Of a stretch of 64,000 nucleotides of DNA, positions 50,547 to 61,700 are shown one piece after another. The DNA is from Pigmentiphaga aceris (GTDB taxonomy: Bacteria; Pseudomonadota; Gammaproteobacteria; Burkholderiales; Burkholderiaceae_B): assembly GCF_008119665.1 (NCBI RefSeq), contig NZ_CP043046.1:2666001-2730000 (forward strand), in the 5' to 3' direction. A model generated the notes under the pieces. The model ran no database searches. It was not told where the DNA came from and saw only the letters and a list, made by a program, of their open reading frames with translations. Within the stretch, counting starts at the first letter, position 1. The number at the start of each line of letters is the position of its first letter. Made by a program: the position numbers and the translations under genes.

Positions 50547-51574
50547 ATGCTTCGGTGATGGCCCATAGCACTGGTGCGGCCGCAAGCCGCGACGAAGAAG
50601 CGCTGCGAAAAACCGCCGTGCGCTGGTACGTGCGCCTGTGCTCGGGTGAGGCGAGTGCGGCCGACCACTTGGCCTGGCAGCAATGGCACGCCGCGCACCC
50701 GGATCACCAGCGTGCCTGGCAACGCATTGAATCCATCCGCAACACCACGCAAGGGGTACCTGCCGCGATTGCCCGTCCGACGCTGGCCGCAGCCAACGAG
50801 CGCCGACGCCATGTATTGCGCAGCCTGGTCTTGCTGGGGTCGTTGGGTGCGTTTTCCTATGGTGCCTACCGCGTTGGCGGTGCGCGCACCGGCGTGGCTC
50901 CGTGGGCCAGTTTGCTGGCCGACTTCCGCACCGCGACTGGAAAGCAGCGCGAGTTGGACCTGGCCGATGGGTCACGCATGGTGTTGAACACCGGCACCGC
51001 CGTGGATGTGAGCTTTGATGGCGCGCAGCGGCTGGTTCGATTGCTTGCGGGCGAAGTGTTGATTGAAACTGCGAAGCGGCGAGGGCTGTCGGATACCGGC
51101 GCGTCTCAAGACTCACGCCCCTTCATGGTCGAGACCGCACACGGTTCAATTCGGGCCTTGGGCACCCGTTTCATCGTGCGTGACGACGATGCGCGAACCC
51201 GCGTCACGGTGCTTCAGGACAGCGTCGAAGTCACGCCTGCTGACGGTGCAGGCGGACCGGTTCTGCTGCGCGCAGGCCAGCAACTGAGTTTCAGCCGCCA
51301 CGCCGCCATGTCTCCCGGTCCCGCAGACCCGGCTGCCGACGCGTGGACGCAAGGCAGCCTGGTGGTCAACGACTGGCGGCTGGGCGATGTGATTACAGAA
51401 TTGGCGCGTTATCACACCGGGCACCTGGCCTGCGACGCTGCGGTATCCGACATCCGCGTCTCTGGCGCCTTCCCCATTCACGATACCGACAAGGCTTTGG
51501 CGGTCATCATGCGTGCGTTTCCGGTTCGGGTATTGAGCCTGACTCGATATTGGATTAAGGTCGTTCCGGTTTAA
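50543..51574 (+). CDS. FecR family anti-sigma/signal transducer
   Basis: A 343-residue inner-membrane protein starting inside the sigma-factor stop (ATGA). The N-terminal cytoplasmic part is the FecR anti-sigma domain (AVRWYVRLCSGEASAADHLAWQQWHAAHPDHQRAWQRIE), a single membrane helix lies at about 90-110 (RSLVLLGSLGAFSYGAYRVG), and the periplasmic FecR domain follows (LADFRTATGKQRELDLADGSRMVLNTGTAVDVSF; VETAHGSIRALGTRFIVRDDDARTRVTVLQDSVEV). The C-terminal DWRLGDVITELARYHTGHLACD is a DUF4974/STN-like element. It would sense the occupied receptor and free the sigma factor. Confidence 0.93.
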   Translation: MNASVMAHSTGAAASRDEEALRKTAVRWYVRLCSGEASAADHLAWQQWHAAHPDHQRAWQRIESIRNTTQGVPAAIARPTLAAANERRRHVLRSLVLLGSLGAFSYGAYRVGGARTGVAPWASLLADFRTATGKQRELDLADGSRMVLNTGTAVDVSFDGAQRLVRLLAGEVLIETAKRRGLSDTGASQDSRPFMVETAHGSIRALGTRFIVRDDDARTRVTVLQDSVEVTPADGAGGPVLLRAGQQLSFSRHAAMSPGPADPAADAWTQGSLVVNDWRLGDVITELARYHTGHLACDAAVSDIRVSGAFPIHDTDKALAVIMRAFPVRVLSLTRYWIKVVPV

Positions 51575-51843
51575 GCGGTTTTGAATTGATTTCCTGAATC
51601 GACTGCTGGCGTTCGTCAGCGTCAATGCGTTACCTCGTCTGCCTTCCAATGCTGCTACTGCGGCACCCTTGAATACGGTTGCTGTTGTTGACCACAACAG
51701 ATGCGCTGTTCCGGGGTGCATTTCATGTCTTGACGTGTGCTTGCAAACTGATTCCTGACAGACGCTGCTTGATTCGGCTCTGTCATCTTTTTGCTCAAGT
51801 GTTCCGGTAAACATTAGCTTCCGCAGAAAGAGGAAAGGGTTTC
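51575..51843 (+). other. Intergenic region before aspT
   Basis: 269 bases with no coding-like ORF. AGAGGAAAGG at about 51829-51838 is the likely ribosome site of aspT. No terminator hairpin with a T-run follows fecR. Confidence 0.4.
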
Positions 51844-53529
51844 ATGCCATTCATTTCCGACATCTTTGCTCGCTCCCCAGAGATCGCGCTTTTTCTGGCG
51901 CTGGCAGGGGGTTACTGGATAGGAAAGTTTCAGTTCGGCAAGTTTCAGTTGGGCGGGGTGGCAGGGTCTCTGCTTGTGGCGGTGCTGTTAAGCCAGTTCG
52001 GCGTGAAGATCGATAACGGCATCAAGGCGGTGCTGTTTGCACTGTTTATTTATGCCGTCGGTTTCGAAAGCGGTCCTCAGTTTTTCCGATCCCTGGGACG
52101 CCAGTCCATTCGCGAGATTGTCATGGCGGCGGTGCTGGCGCTCAGTGGGCTGCTGACCGTGATCGTGCTGGCGCGGATATTCGGCTTGGACAAAGGGCTG
52201 GCGGCCGGCATTGCCGCTGGCGGATTGACCCAATCAGCGATCATCGGCACCGCAGGGTCAGCCATTGAAAAACTCGGCCTGGCTGCGGACGAGACGCAGC
52301 GCTTGCAGGCCAATGTGGCCATTGGCTACGCGGTGACGTATATCTTTGGGTCGTTCGGCGCGATCATCGTCTGCGTGAACATGCTGCCGTGGTTCATGCG
52401 GCGAGGCATCCGCGACGATGCGGTCAAAGCCGAGGCGGAAGCGTTGAAGGGTGCACGCGTATATGCCCCTGGTGAGGCTTCTGCACTGCCCGAGCTGGTA
52501 GGCCGGGTGTATCGCGTTGACGCGGCGGCCGGCCAGCGCATCGGGCAGCTTGAAGCCGCAGTGACCACCGGCCAGATCACGGTGGAGCGCGTGCAGCGTC
52601 AGGGCAAGCTGGTTGGTGTCGATCCCGGCCTGGCACTGGAAGCGGGTGACCTGCTGCTGGTGGTCGGACGTCGCAGCGGCGTGGTGGGTCTCGATGCCCT
52701 GATCGGCCCCGAGACACTGGCTGCCGACGGCATGGAACTGGTGGTCACCACACGAGACGTACTGGTCAGCGGCAAACAGTTCGTGGGCCAGACGGTTGCC
52801 GCCATCGTGTCGCGCAGCACAGACCTGCGGCATGGCATCTATCTGCTGAGTGCGACGCGTGGCGGGACCCGGCTGGACCTGAAGGACGATACGGTCATCG
52901 AGGCCGGCGACGTGATCACGGTGCACGGGGTGCAGGAAGACCTGCAGCGTCTGGCCGGGCAGGTCGGCCCCACGCTTGTACCCAGCGACAAAACGGATTT
53001 CATCTTTCACGGTCTTGGCTTGGTGGCCGGACTACTGGCCGGCCTGCTGGTGCTGCGCGTCGGCTCCATTCCGCTGACCTTGGGCGCGGGTGGCGGTGCG
53101 CTATTGGCAGGGCTGGCCTTCGGCTGGTACCGGGGCCGCCACATGACCGTGGGCAACATGCCCAGCGCCGCCACGACCTTGCTGCGTGATCTGGGGCTTG
53201 CCGGCTTCGTGGTCGTGGTTGGCCTGCAGTCCGGGCAACAGGCGGTGCACACCATTGCACAAAACGGCGTGTCGATCTTCCTGATCGGTGTGGTCGTGAC
53301 CATTCTTCCATTGGTCCTGACCATGCTCGTTGGCCGCTATGTGCTGCGCTACGACAACGTGGCGGTCTTTGCCGGTGCCTTGTCGGGCGCACGCAGTGCC
53401 AACCCGGCCTTCGGCGAGATATTGGACAAGGCCGGCAATGCGGTGCCGACCACATCCTTCGCAATTACCTACGCCCTTGCCAATGTGTTTCTGACCCTGC
53501 TGGGTCCCTTGGTTGTGGCCTTCACCTGA
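51844..53529 (+). CDS. aspT: Aspartate:alanine antiporter (AspT family)
   Basis: A 561-residue inner-membrane protein of the AAE family. Helices cluster in the N-terminal (about 15-180: IALFLALAGGYWIGKFQFGKFQLGGVAGSLLVAVLLSQFG) and C-terminal (about 385-560) halves, and the middle holds two TrkA-C-like cytoplasmic domains (about 200-370). The conserved GGLTQSAIIGTAGSAIEKLGL and SGARSANPAFGEILDKAGNAVPTTSFAITYALANVFLTL repeats match the family. It exchanges aspartate for alanine, and with aspartate decarboxylase generates a proton-motive force. The next gene is aspD, 27 bases away, so the pair is an operon. Confidence 0.93.
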   Translation: MPFISDIFARSPEIALFLALAGGYWIGKFQFGKFQLGGVAGSLLVAVLLSQFGVKIDNGIKAVLFALFIYAVGFESGPQFFRSLGRQSIREIVMAAVLALSGLLTVIVLARIFGLDKGLAAGIAAGGLTQSAIIGTAGSAIEKLGLAADETQRLQANVAIGYAVTYIFGSFGAIIVCVNMLPWFMRRGIRDDAVKAEAEALKGARVYAPGEASALPELVGRVYRVDAAAGQRIGQLEAAVTTGQITVERVQRQGKLVGVDPGLALEAGDLLLVVGRRSGVVGLDALIGPETLAADGMELVVTTRDVLVSGKQFVGQTVAAIVSRSTDLRHGIYLLSATRGGTRLDLKDDTVIEAGDVITVHGVQEDLQRLAGQVGPTLVPSDKTDFIFHGLGLVAGLLAGLLVLRVGSIPLTLGAGGGALLAGLAFGWYRGRHMTVGNMPSAATTLLRDLGLAGFVVVVGLQSGQQAVHTIAQNGVSIFLIGVVVTILPLVLTMLVGRYVLRYDNVAVFAGALSGARSANPAFGEILDKAGNAVPTTSFAITYALANVFLTLLGPLVVAFT

Positions 53530-53556
53530 CATCAACATCGACCCGGAGCAGCTTAG

Positions 53557-55152
<1,596 letters not shown>

Positions 55153-55386
55153 TCGCGTAAAAGGGCGTCTCTATGCACGGCGGTGTATAGAAGCTCTGCT
55201 CTGTCAGCTCGCCACGCGGTAGTGGGTGCACCCGCTTTTTTGCCGCCGTGTTACCCGGCAGCGCACTCCCTACCTATTCGCCCACCGCCACCGTTACAAA
55301 TTTCCTGCGTCGCGCTTTGCATGTTTTCAGGTTTCGTCCGGCATCAAGGGAAGAACCACATTCATTGCGCTACCCAAGGAGTTTGT

Positions 55387-57912
55387 ATGTCTGATCGCCG
55401 CTCATCACCCGGCCTCGTCTCGCGCCGCCCTGCGGGCACCCGTTTTTCCTTGCGGATGACGACGCGTGCGGTCAATGGCGCATTGCTTTGCTTGACGGCT
55501 GCAATGCTGGCCCCTGCGGTGGGCGTTGCTGCCGAGCTGCCGGCAGCGTCTGCCGCGCGCGAGAGCGCGGCCAGACAATACAGAATCGACGCCGGGCCGC
55601 TGGCTACCGTGCTGGGCCGGTTTGCGGCAGCGGCGGGCGTGGCCTTGTCCTTCGACCCGGCCAGCACGCGTGATCGGACATCGACCGGGCTTGATGGCAA
55701 TTTCACGATTGATGCCGGCTTTGCGCAGTTGTTGTCTGGCACTGGGTTGGAAGCAGTGGATGGTGGTGGCGGCGCATATACCTTGCGCGAAGCCCGCTTG
55801 GTCAGCGCACCCGCAGCTACGCTGGCTGGCACTGCCACTACGCTCGCCACAGTGCGCGTGGTGGCCCGCGCAGCACCCGCGCCGGTCGAGGCGGACGACA
55901 GCTACCAGCCCACGCCGGACGCATCCACCTTGCGCACGACAGCTTCCACGCTGGAAATTCCGCAGGTGGTCAATGTGGTGCCGGCCCAGGTGATCCGCGA
56001 TCAGCGGCCGCGCAATATCGACGACGCCTTGGTCAATGTCAGCGGCATTACGCAGGGCAATACGCTGGCTAGCACGCAAGACACCATCATGAAGCGCGGC
56101 TTCGGTGCGAATCGTGACGGTTCGATCATGCACAACGGCATGCCGTTGGTGCAGGGCCGTGGCATGAACGCTGCCGCCGAAAGCGTAGAAGTATTGAAGG
56201 GCCCGGCCTCGATGCTGTACGGCATCATGGACCCGGGTGGCGTGATCAACGTGGTCAGCAAGAAACCCCAGCTGGAACAGAAAACCAAGCTGTCCTTGGG
56301 AGGATCTGGTTACGCGGGCGGCCGCAACGGCGGCAATGCCACGGTGGACACCACCGGGCCGATTGGTGACAACGGGTTGGCTTATCGACTGGTGGTCGAC
56401 CATATCGACGAAGACTATTGGCGCAACTTCGGTACCCACCGCGAGACCCTGGTCGCGCCGTCGTTGGCCTGGTATGGCGACGATACGCAGATTGTGGCTT
56501 GGTACGAATACCGCAAATACCTGACGCCGTTCGATCGAGGCACGGCCTTGAGCCCGGCGACCAGGAAGCCGCTGGATCTTCCCAAGCGCCAGCGGCTGGA
56601 TGAGCCCTACAACGAGATGAAGGGCGAGACGCACCTGGCCCAGTTGTCGGTTGACCATCAACTGGGGGGCGGTTGGGCAGCCCACCTGAACCTGAGCTAC
56701 AACCGCGAGACCTACGACGCCAACCAACTGCGCATCAACGGCGTGAACACCGCGCGCGGCACGCTTACGCGCAACAACGATGCGACCCACGGTGCGCTCA
56801 GTACTGACACATACGGCACGGTTTATGTCGACGGCAAACTGCAACTTGCTGGCATGCGTCACGAGGTGCAATTCGGTGGGGATCTCGAATATCGCAAAAT
56901 CTATCGTGCCGATCTGATCCGTGGTGCAAGTTCCACCAACTTCAGCTACCTGAACCCGGTCTATGGCCTGGTGAGTCCGTCGAACGCGATGTCGGCCAGC
57001 GACAGCGGGCAAAGCGACCAACTGCATAACCAGGCGGCCTTCTTCCAGGACTCGATTCACCTGAGCGATCGCCTGATTGCCGTGGCGGGCCTGCGTTACC
57101 AGGCTTGGCAACAACTGGCAGGGCGTGGCCGTCCGTTCAACACGAATACCGACACCGACGATTCCACCTGGTTGCCGCGCGCCGGTTTGATCTACAAGCT
57201 GACCGACACCGTGTCGCTCTACGGCAGCTATACGGAATCGCTGCGACCGTCTTCCACCATTGCGCCCTTGGCCAGCGGCCAGGTGATCACCAGTGGCATC
57301 GAGCCAGAGCAGGCCAAGTCCTGGGAAGTCGGGGCGAAGCTCGACATCCCGGGCAACCTGACCGGCACGCTGGCCTTGTTTGATATCAAAAAGAAGAACG
57401 TGCTGGTGTCGCAGTTCAACGATGTCACCAAACTGACCGACTGGCGCACCTCGGGTGCAGCGCGCTCGCGCGGGCTGGAATTGGACCTGGCAGGCCAGAT
57501 CAATGCGCGCTGGAGCATGATCGGCAGCTACGCCTATCTGGATGCCAAGACCACGGAAGACCCGCTGTACGCAGGCCTGCGCCTGTGGAACACGGCACGC
57601 CAGACCGCATCTTTGTACGCCGTCTATAACGCCGGCCAAATCTTTGGTGACGGCCAGTTGCGTCTGGGTGGCGGGGCGCGCTACGTGGGCAACCGGCCGG
57701 GTGATTCGGCCAATAGCTTCACGCTGCCCAGCTACACCACGGCCGATGTGTTTGCCACCTACGACACGCGCATCGGTGGTCGAAACGTGAAGTTCCAGCT
57801 GAACGTGAAGAACCTGTTCGACAAGACTTACTACCCCTCGTCGGTGAACACCTATTTCGTGTCCATGGGCGATGCGCGTCAGATCTCGTTCCTGACCAGC
57901 ATCGAGTTCTGA
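55387..57912 (+). CDS. TonB-dependent siderophore receptor with N-terminal signalling (STN) domain
   Basis: An 841-residue outer-membrane transducer. AAGGAG stands 5 bases before the ATG at 55387. A signal peptide (AVNGALLCLTAAMLAPAVGVAAEL) is followed by an STN domain (about 58-130, YRIDAGPLATVLGRFAAAAGVALSFDPA), a plug domain (EIPQVVNVVPAQVIRDQRPRNIDDALVNVSGI; VEVLKGPASMLYGIMDPGGVINVVSKKPQ) and a 22-strand barrel ending SVNTYFVSMGDARQISFLTSIEF. The STN domain pairs with FecR, so the gene should belong to the fecI-fecR system at 50.0-51.6 kb. The ligand is a ferric siderophore. Confidence 0.95.
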   Translation: MSDRRSSPGLVSRRPAGTRFSLRMTTRAVNGALLCLTAAMLAPAVGVAAELPAASAARESAARQYRIDAGPLATVLGRFAAAAGVALSFDPASTRDRTSTGLDGNFTIDAGFAQLLSGTGLEAVDGGGGAYTLREARLVSAPAATLAGTATTLATVRVVARAAPAPVEADDSYQPTPDASTLRTTASTLEIPQVVNVVPAQVIRDQRPRNIDDALVNVSGITQGNTLASTQDTIMKRGFGANRDGSIMHNGMPLVQGRGMNAAAESVEVLKGPASMLYGIMDPGGVINVVSKKPQLEQKTKLSLGGSGYAGGRNGGNATVDTTGPIGDNGLAYRLVVDHIDEDYWRNFGTHRETLVAPSLAWYGDDTQIVAWYEYRKYLTPFDRGTALSPATRKPLDLPKRQRLDEPYNEMKGETHLAQLSVDHQLGGGWAAHLNLSYNRETYDANQLRINGVNTARGTLTRNNDATHGALSTDTYGTVYVDGKLQLAGMRHEVQFGGDLEYRKIYRADLIRGASSTNFSYLNPVYGLVSPSNAMSASDSGQSDQLHNQAAFFQDSIHLSDRLIAVAGLRYQAWQQLAGRGRPFNTNTDTDDSTWLPRAGLIYKLTDTVSLYGSYTESLRPSSTIAPLASGQVITSGIEPEQAKSWEVGAKLDIPGNLTGTLALFDIKKKNVLVSQFNDVTKLTDWRTSGAARSRGLELDLAGQINARWSMIGSYAYLDAKTTEDPLYAGLRLWNTARQTASLYAVYNAGQIFGDGQLRLGGGARYVGNRPGDSANSFTLPSYTTADVFATYDTRIGGRNVKFQLNVKNLFDKTYYPSSVNTYFVSMGDARQISFLTSIEF

Positions 57913-57916
57913 TCGT

Positions 57917-58726
57917 ATGCATGGACGTTTTGTGTTGCCGTGGCTGGGGCTGAGTGCGCGTATGTATTTGCGTATGCGCTTGCGTGGATATGCGGCGCTT
58001 GTGATTGCCGCGTTGATGGCTGGTGTGATGGTGTCTGGCCCTGTGCTTGCGCAGGCGGGTGCAGCGCCGGGCCTGGATGCGGGAGCTGCCGCAGCCAAGC
58101 CCGGTGCAGGCCGCAAGGTACTGCTGCTTGTCCAGCAAGCCGGAGCCAGTTTTGCCATCGATGAAAAAGTGCGCGATCACCTGATCGAACGCGGATATGT
58201 GGTCACAGTAGCGGATCAAAAGGCCAGCCCGTCGGTCGGGGCCGACGCCAAGCTGGTGGTGATCTCGTCCACGGTCGCCGCCAAGGACGTGGATCGCGGA
58301 TGGCGGCAATTGCCGGTGCCATTGCTGACATGGGAGAACGATTTCCTGGACGATCTGGCCATGACGGGTAAGCGCCATGACACGGACTTCGGGGAAGTCG
58401 AGAAGGAACGTCACCTGTGGATCGTCAATGCGCCGCATCCGATGGCAGGCGGTGTGCCGGCCGGTGTCGCCAACGTGTACGTGAAGCAGGCAGGCATGAG
58501 CTGGGGCAAGCCGGGGCTGGGTGCGGTCACCATCGCCACGGTTTATGGCCAGCCGGAAAAGGCAGCGATTTTCTCTTACGAGAAGGGCGCGACCATGGAC
58601 TACGAGTCGCTGGCTCCGGCGCGACGCGTGATGTTCTTTCTGGGCAATGACACGTTCACCAATCTGTCGCCGGTGGGACGTCAGTTGTTCGATGCCGCCG
58701 TGGATTGGGCGGCTGCAGGACGCTGA
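57917..58726 (+). CDS. Exported hypothetical protein of the iron operon
   Basis: A 269-residue protein starting 5 bases after the receptor stop. A signal sequence (LRGYAALVIAALMAGVMVSGPVLAQ) leads to a Rossmann-like fold (GRKVLLLVQQAGASFAIDEKVRDHLIERGYVVTVAD, AKLVVISSTVAAKDV, VPLLTWENDFLDDLAM, RRVMFFLGNDTFTNLSPVGRQLFDAAVDWA), similar in outline to ThuA/glutamine-amidotransferase-like domains. It overlaps the operon between receptor and reductase. The function is unknown; binding of a periplasmic ligand or chelate is possible. Confidence 0.7.
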   Translation: MHGRFVLPWLGLSARMYLRMRLRGYAALVIAALMAGVMVSGPVLAQAGAAPGLDAGAAAAKPGAGRKVLLLVQQAGASFAIDEKVRDHLIERGYVVTVADQKASPSVGADAKLVVISSTVAAKDVDRGWRQLPVPLLTWENDFLDDLAMTGKRHDTDFGEVEKERHLWIVNAPHPMAGGVPAGVANVYVKQAGMSWGKPGLGAVTIATVYGQPEKAAIFSYEKGATMDYESLAPARRVMFFLGNDTFTNLSPVGRQLFDAAVDWAAAGR

Positions 58727-58731
58727 AGGTC

Positions 58732-61392
58732 ATGGCGTCACGTGGGACGATGTTTGCGGCATGGCCGAGTGGCAGACAGATCTGGTTCCAGCTGCATTGG
58801 TTGATCGGCATTGTGGCCGGCACGGTATTGATGCTTATCGGGCTGAGCGGTGCCGTGCTGTCGTTCCGCGAGGAATTGATCGATCTGATCAATCCGGGCG
58901 CGCGTACGGTAGCGGTTCAAGCTGCGCCGACCCTGTTGCCCCCGCAGTTGCTGGCTGCGGTGCGCGAGCAGTTCGCCAACCAGCAAGTGGGCACGCTGGC
59001 TGTGTTCGCCAAGCCGGGTGCGGCGGCGCGGGTGATCTTTGCGCCGGGGCAGGGCGAGCGGCGTGGGGATACGGTCTATCTGGACCCATATTCCGGCAGG
59101 GCGCTGCCGCCGATTGCCGGCGCTGAATTCTTCGAATGGGTGGAGACATTTCACCGCTGGTTGCTGCTGCCGCGTGAGGCCGGGCGGGTGGCAACCGGTG
59201 TGCTGGCCGCCTGTCTGTTGTTCCTTTCCTTGTCCGGCCTGTATTTGCGGTGGCCGCGCCGCGTGTGGGACTGGCGCGCGTGGCTCAGCGTTGATCCGTC
59301 TTTGAAGGGCAGGCCGTTCTTGTGGGGCCTGCACTCGGTGGCGGGGACGCTTGCGCTGCTGATGTATCTGGTTTTCGCGGGCACCGGCATCTACTGGGCG
59401 TTCGATGCGGTGCGCGAGCAGGTCGACGCCTGGGCAGGCGAGGTGCGAATGGCGGGCCGACTGTCACGGGCGGGCGATGGTCCGACTGGGACTGCACGAA
59501 CGACGACTGAATCCACGACCACTGAATCTACGGCTACTAGGCCGACCACGGCTGCGCCTTCCATCTCTGCGCTTTCCGCGACTGCTGTTTCCGGCGCAGC
59601 ACCTGCGCCCATCGCCACGCCGCGTATGCGCAATGTGCCGCGTGGCGATGCCGGGGCCTTCTACATTCAGCCTGCCTGGACGACCTTCGAGAAAAGCGCG
59701 CAGGCCACCGGCGGCTGGAGCGAGCTGATCCTTCGTGTGCAGGTCGACGGTCGCCCGTCCGTCCTTTTCACCTGGCTGGACACCGCGCCGGCGCATGAAC
59801 GGGCGCGCAATCGCACCGTGGTGTCACTGTCCGGTGGCGAGATCGTGCAGGACGAACGCTACGCAGCCAAGTCGCAAGGTGGGCGTTTCATCGCCGCGAT
59901 CTATCCGCTGCACATGGGTAGCTACTTCGGCCTGCCCGGGCGCATCGTCATGACGCTGGCAGCGCTGATGTTGCCGCTATTCGGCATTACCGGGTGGATG
60001 CTGTACTTGGATCGGCGTCGAAAAAAGCGCGCGCTGCAAGCCGAGCGTACCGCAATGGCAGCGGTGCCCAACCCAGCAGGTCGCCCCATGTCGCCCAATA
60101 AGCCTGACGGTGTACTGGTGACCTACGCCAGCCAATCCGGCACGGCTGAAGGCATCGCCCTGCGCAGCGCAGCCGTGCTGGAGGCCGCAGGCATGCCGGT
60201 CAAGATCATGCCGCTGAACAAGCTTGACCCGGCACAACTGCAAGACCAGGGTTGTGTGCTGATCGTGGCCAGCACCTTTGGTGAGGGTGAGCCACCCGAC
60301 ATGGCAAGGCGCTTTGCCCGACAACTGTCGCAGGCCAGTGGTTTGACGCTTCCACATCTGCGATACGGTTTACTGGCGCTTGGGGACCGGCATTACGAAA
60401 AATTCTGCGGCTTCGGTCATACCCTTGACCGCGCCCTGGCCGCTGCTGGCGCGCAAGCACTTTTCCCAATGCTCGAAGTCGACGGGGGCGATGGCGAAGC
60501 GCTGGCCGCTTGGTCGCGGCAGTTGCAGTCCTTGGCCGGTGTCGGCGGCCAAGTCAACGACTTGGCCACGCTTGATTCAACAATCGATTCGGTCGGCCAA
60601 TGGAGATTGGCGACACGAACCTTGGTGAATGCTGGCAGCCAAGGCAACCCGCTGTACGACATTGCTTTTTTGACGACGCAAGCGAAACTGCTCAATTGGC
60701 AACCTGGTGCGCTGGTTGAATTGCGGCCCCCGAACACGGCTGTGGGTGCTGTCGGCGGATCGAATTCCAGTGCACCAGACGGCACCATTGGGTTGGCACC
60801 ACGTCGCTACTCCATCGCCTCGTTACCGCAAGACGAGCACCTTCGGTTGTTCGTGCGGCAAGCTCGCCATGCAAACGGGCTTGGCATTGCGTCTGGCTGG
60901 TTAACCGAACACGCACCGCTGGACACAACGCTCGAATTGCGGGTGCTGCGCAACCCAGGCTTCGAACTGATCGAAACCGTTGCTCCCTGCATCTTCATCG
61001 GCAATGGCTCGGGTTACGCCGGACTGCGCGGCCACCTGCGAGCCCGCATCGCGCGCGGCCATCGTCGCAACTGGTTCCTGTTCGGTGAACGCCATCGCGC
61101 TCACGATGCGTTCTGCGCGGACGAGGTCGAGCAATGGCATGCACAAGGACACATTGAGCGCGTCGATCTGGTATTTTCGCGCGATCAGCCTGAACGCCTG
61201 TATGTACAAGACAGGCTTCGCGACGCCGCCGCAGCATTGCGTCATTGGGTAGGGGAGGGCGCGGTGATCTACGTCTGCGGCAGTCTGTCTGGCATGGCTG
61301 CCGGCGTCGATCTGGTGCTGGAAGAGACGCTAGGTCAGGCAGTATTGAACGATCTGGTCGCAGAGGGACGTCTGCGCCGGGATGTGTACTGA
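58732..61392 (+). CDS. PepSY-flavodoxin-NADPH reductase fusion (ferric reductase type)
   Basis: An 886-residue inner-membrane protein. The N-terminal PepSY-TM part has four helices (IWFQLHWLIGIVAGTVLMLIGLSGAVLSF; VLAACLLFLSLSGLYL; LALLMYLVFAGTGIYW; VMTLAALMLPLFGITGWMLYL) with a Thr/Ala-rich periplasmic insert (about 250-310). A flavodoxin domain follows (GVLVTYASQSGTAEGIALRSA, VASTFGEGEPPDMARRF, LALGDRHYEKFCGFG), then a FAD/NADPH reductase (RRYSIASLPQDEHLRL, IFIGNGSGYAGLRGHLRA, VIYVCGSLSGMAAGV). It would pass NADPH electrons across the membrane to ferric siderophores. It ends the receptor operon. ATG 58732 is chosen; 58750 is also possible. Confidence 0.9.
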   Translation: MASRGTMFAAWPSGRQIWFQLHWLIGIVAGTVLMLIGLSGAVLSFREELIDLINPGARTVAVQAAPTLLPPQLLAAVREQFANQQVGTLAVFAKPGAAARVIFAPGQGERRGDTVYLDPYSGRALPPIAGAEFFEWVETFHRWLLLPREAGRVATGVLAACLLFLSLSGLYLRWPRRVWDWRAWLSVDPSLKGRPFLWGLHSVAGTLALLMYLVFAGTGIYWAFDAVREQVDAWAGEVRMAGRLSRAGDGPTGTARTTTESTTTESTATRPTTAAPSISALSATAVSGAAPAPIATPRMRNVPRGDAGAFYIQPAWTTFEKSAQATGGWSELILRVQVDGRPSVLFTWLDTAPAHERARNRTVVSLSGGEIVQDERYAAKSQGGRFIAAIYPLHMGSYFGLPGRIVMTLAALMLPLFGITGWMLYLDRRRKKRALQAERTAMAAVPNPAGRPMSPNKPDGVLVTYASQSGTAEGIALRSAAVLEAAGMPVKIMPLNKLDPAQLQDQGCVLIVASTFGEGEPPDMARRFARQLSQASGLTLPHLRYGLLALGDRHYEKFCGFGHTLDRALAAAGAQALFPMLEVDGGDGEALAAWSRQLQSLAGVGGQVNDLATLDSTIDSVGQWRLATRTLVNAGSQGNPLYDIAFLTTQAKLLNWQPGALVELRPPNTAVGAVGGSNSSAPDGTIGLAPRRYSIASLPQDEHLRLFVRQARHANGLGIASGWLTEHAPLDTTLELRVLRNPGFELIETVAPCIFIGNGSGYAGLRGHLRARIARGHRRNWFLFGERHRAHDAFCADEVEQWHAQGHIERVDLVFSRDQPERLYVQDRLRDAAAALRHWVGEGAVIYVCGSLSGMAAGVDLVLEETLGQAVLNDLVAEGRLRRDVY

Positions 61393-61577
61393 CGGCGTGG
61401 ACAGGGGCTGCACCTCTGATAATCAATGGGCGCAGTCGTGGTGAGGGCAAGCTGAGAAGTCGTGAGGCCGACATCAATCACACCCTTGACAATGTTGTCA
61501 GCAAAATAAGTCCGAGTTGTGGTCATAGTCGTTTGATGAAAAAGGGTTATCCCTTAAGGGTGTACACTAGGTCAACC
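61393..61577 (+). other. Upstream part of the attenuator leader region
   Basis: 185 bases with TTGACA at 61486-61491 as a possible -35 element (without a convincing -10 at the normal distance) and overlapping palindromes GGGTTATCCC (61544-61553) and CCCTTAAGGG (61551-61560), followed by GTGTACAC. These may be a regulator site in front of the leader peptide. No other gene is seen. Confidence 0.35.
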
Positions 61578-61649
61578 ATGAAGCGATTCCTCGGCCTAGT
61601 AGCGATTAGCATCAGCCCTCCACCCGATCCGGGCTTGGCGGGCTGCTAG
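61578..61649 (+). CDS. Leader peptide with Pro-Pro-Pro stall motif
   Basis: A 23-residue reading frame starting ATG at 61578, with AGG 7 bases upstream. It starts MKRFLGLVAIS and continues ISPPPDPGLAGC; three consecutive Pro codons (61617-61625) are followed by Asp-Pro. Its DNA overlaps a set of alternative hairpins: AGCCC (61614-61618) with GGGCT (61640-61644), the same GCTTGGCGGGCT with the terminator arm at 61702-61712, and TAGTCG (61647-61652) with CGACTA (61680-61685). This is a classic attenuator plan, where a ribosome paused on the Pro codons decides whether the terminator forms. Not recorded by family name in my memory. Confidence 0.6.
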   Translation: MKRFLGLVAISISPPPDPGLAGC

Positions 61650-61700
61650 TCGTAAGCGCATCCCATCACGATCGTTCGCCGACTACCAGCCTCTCAGAAC

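Noticed and set aside
55405..58158. A 917-codon minus-strand open frame opposite the TonB receptor
   Set aside because: It is the mirror of a clearly coding plus-strand gene; high-GC codon bias opens long antisense frames, and its sequence has no domain signals.
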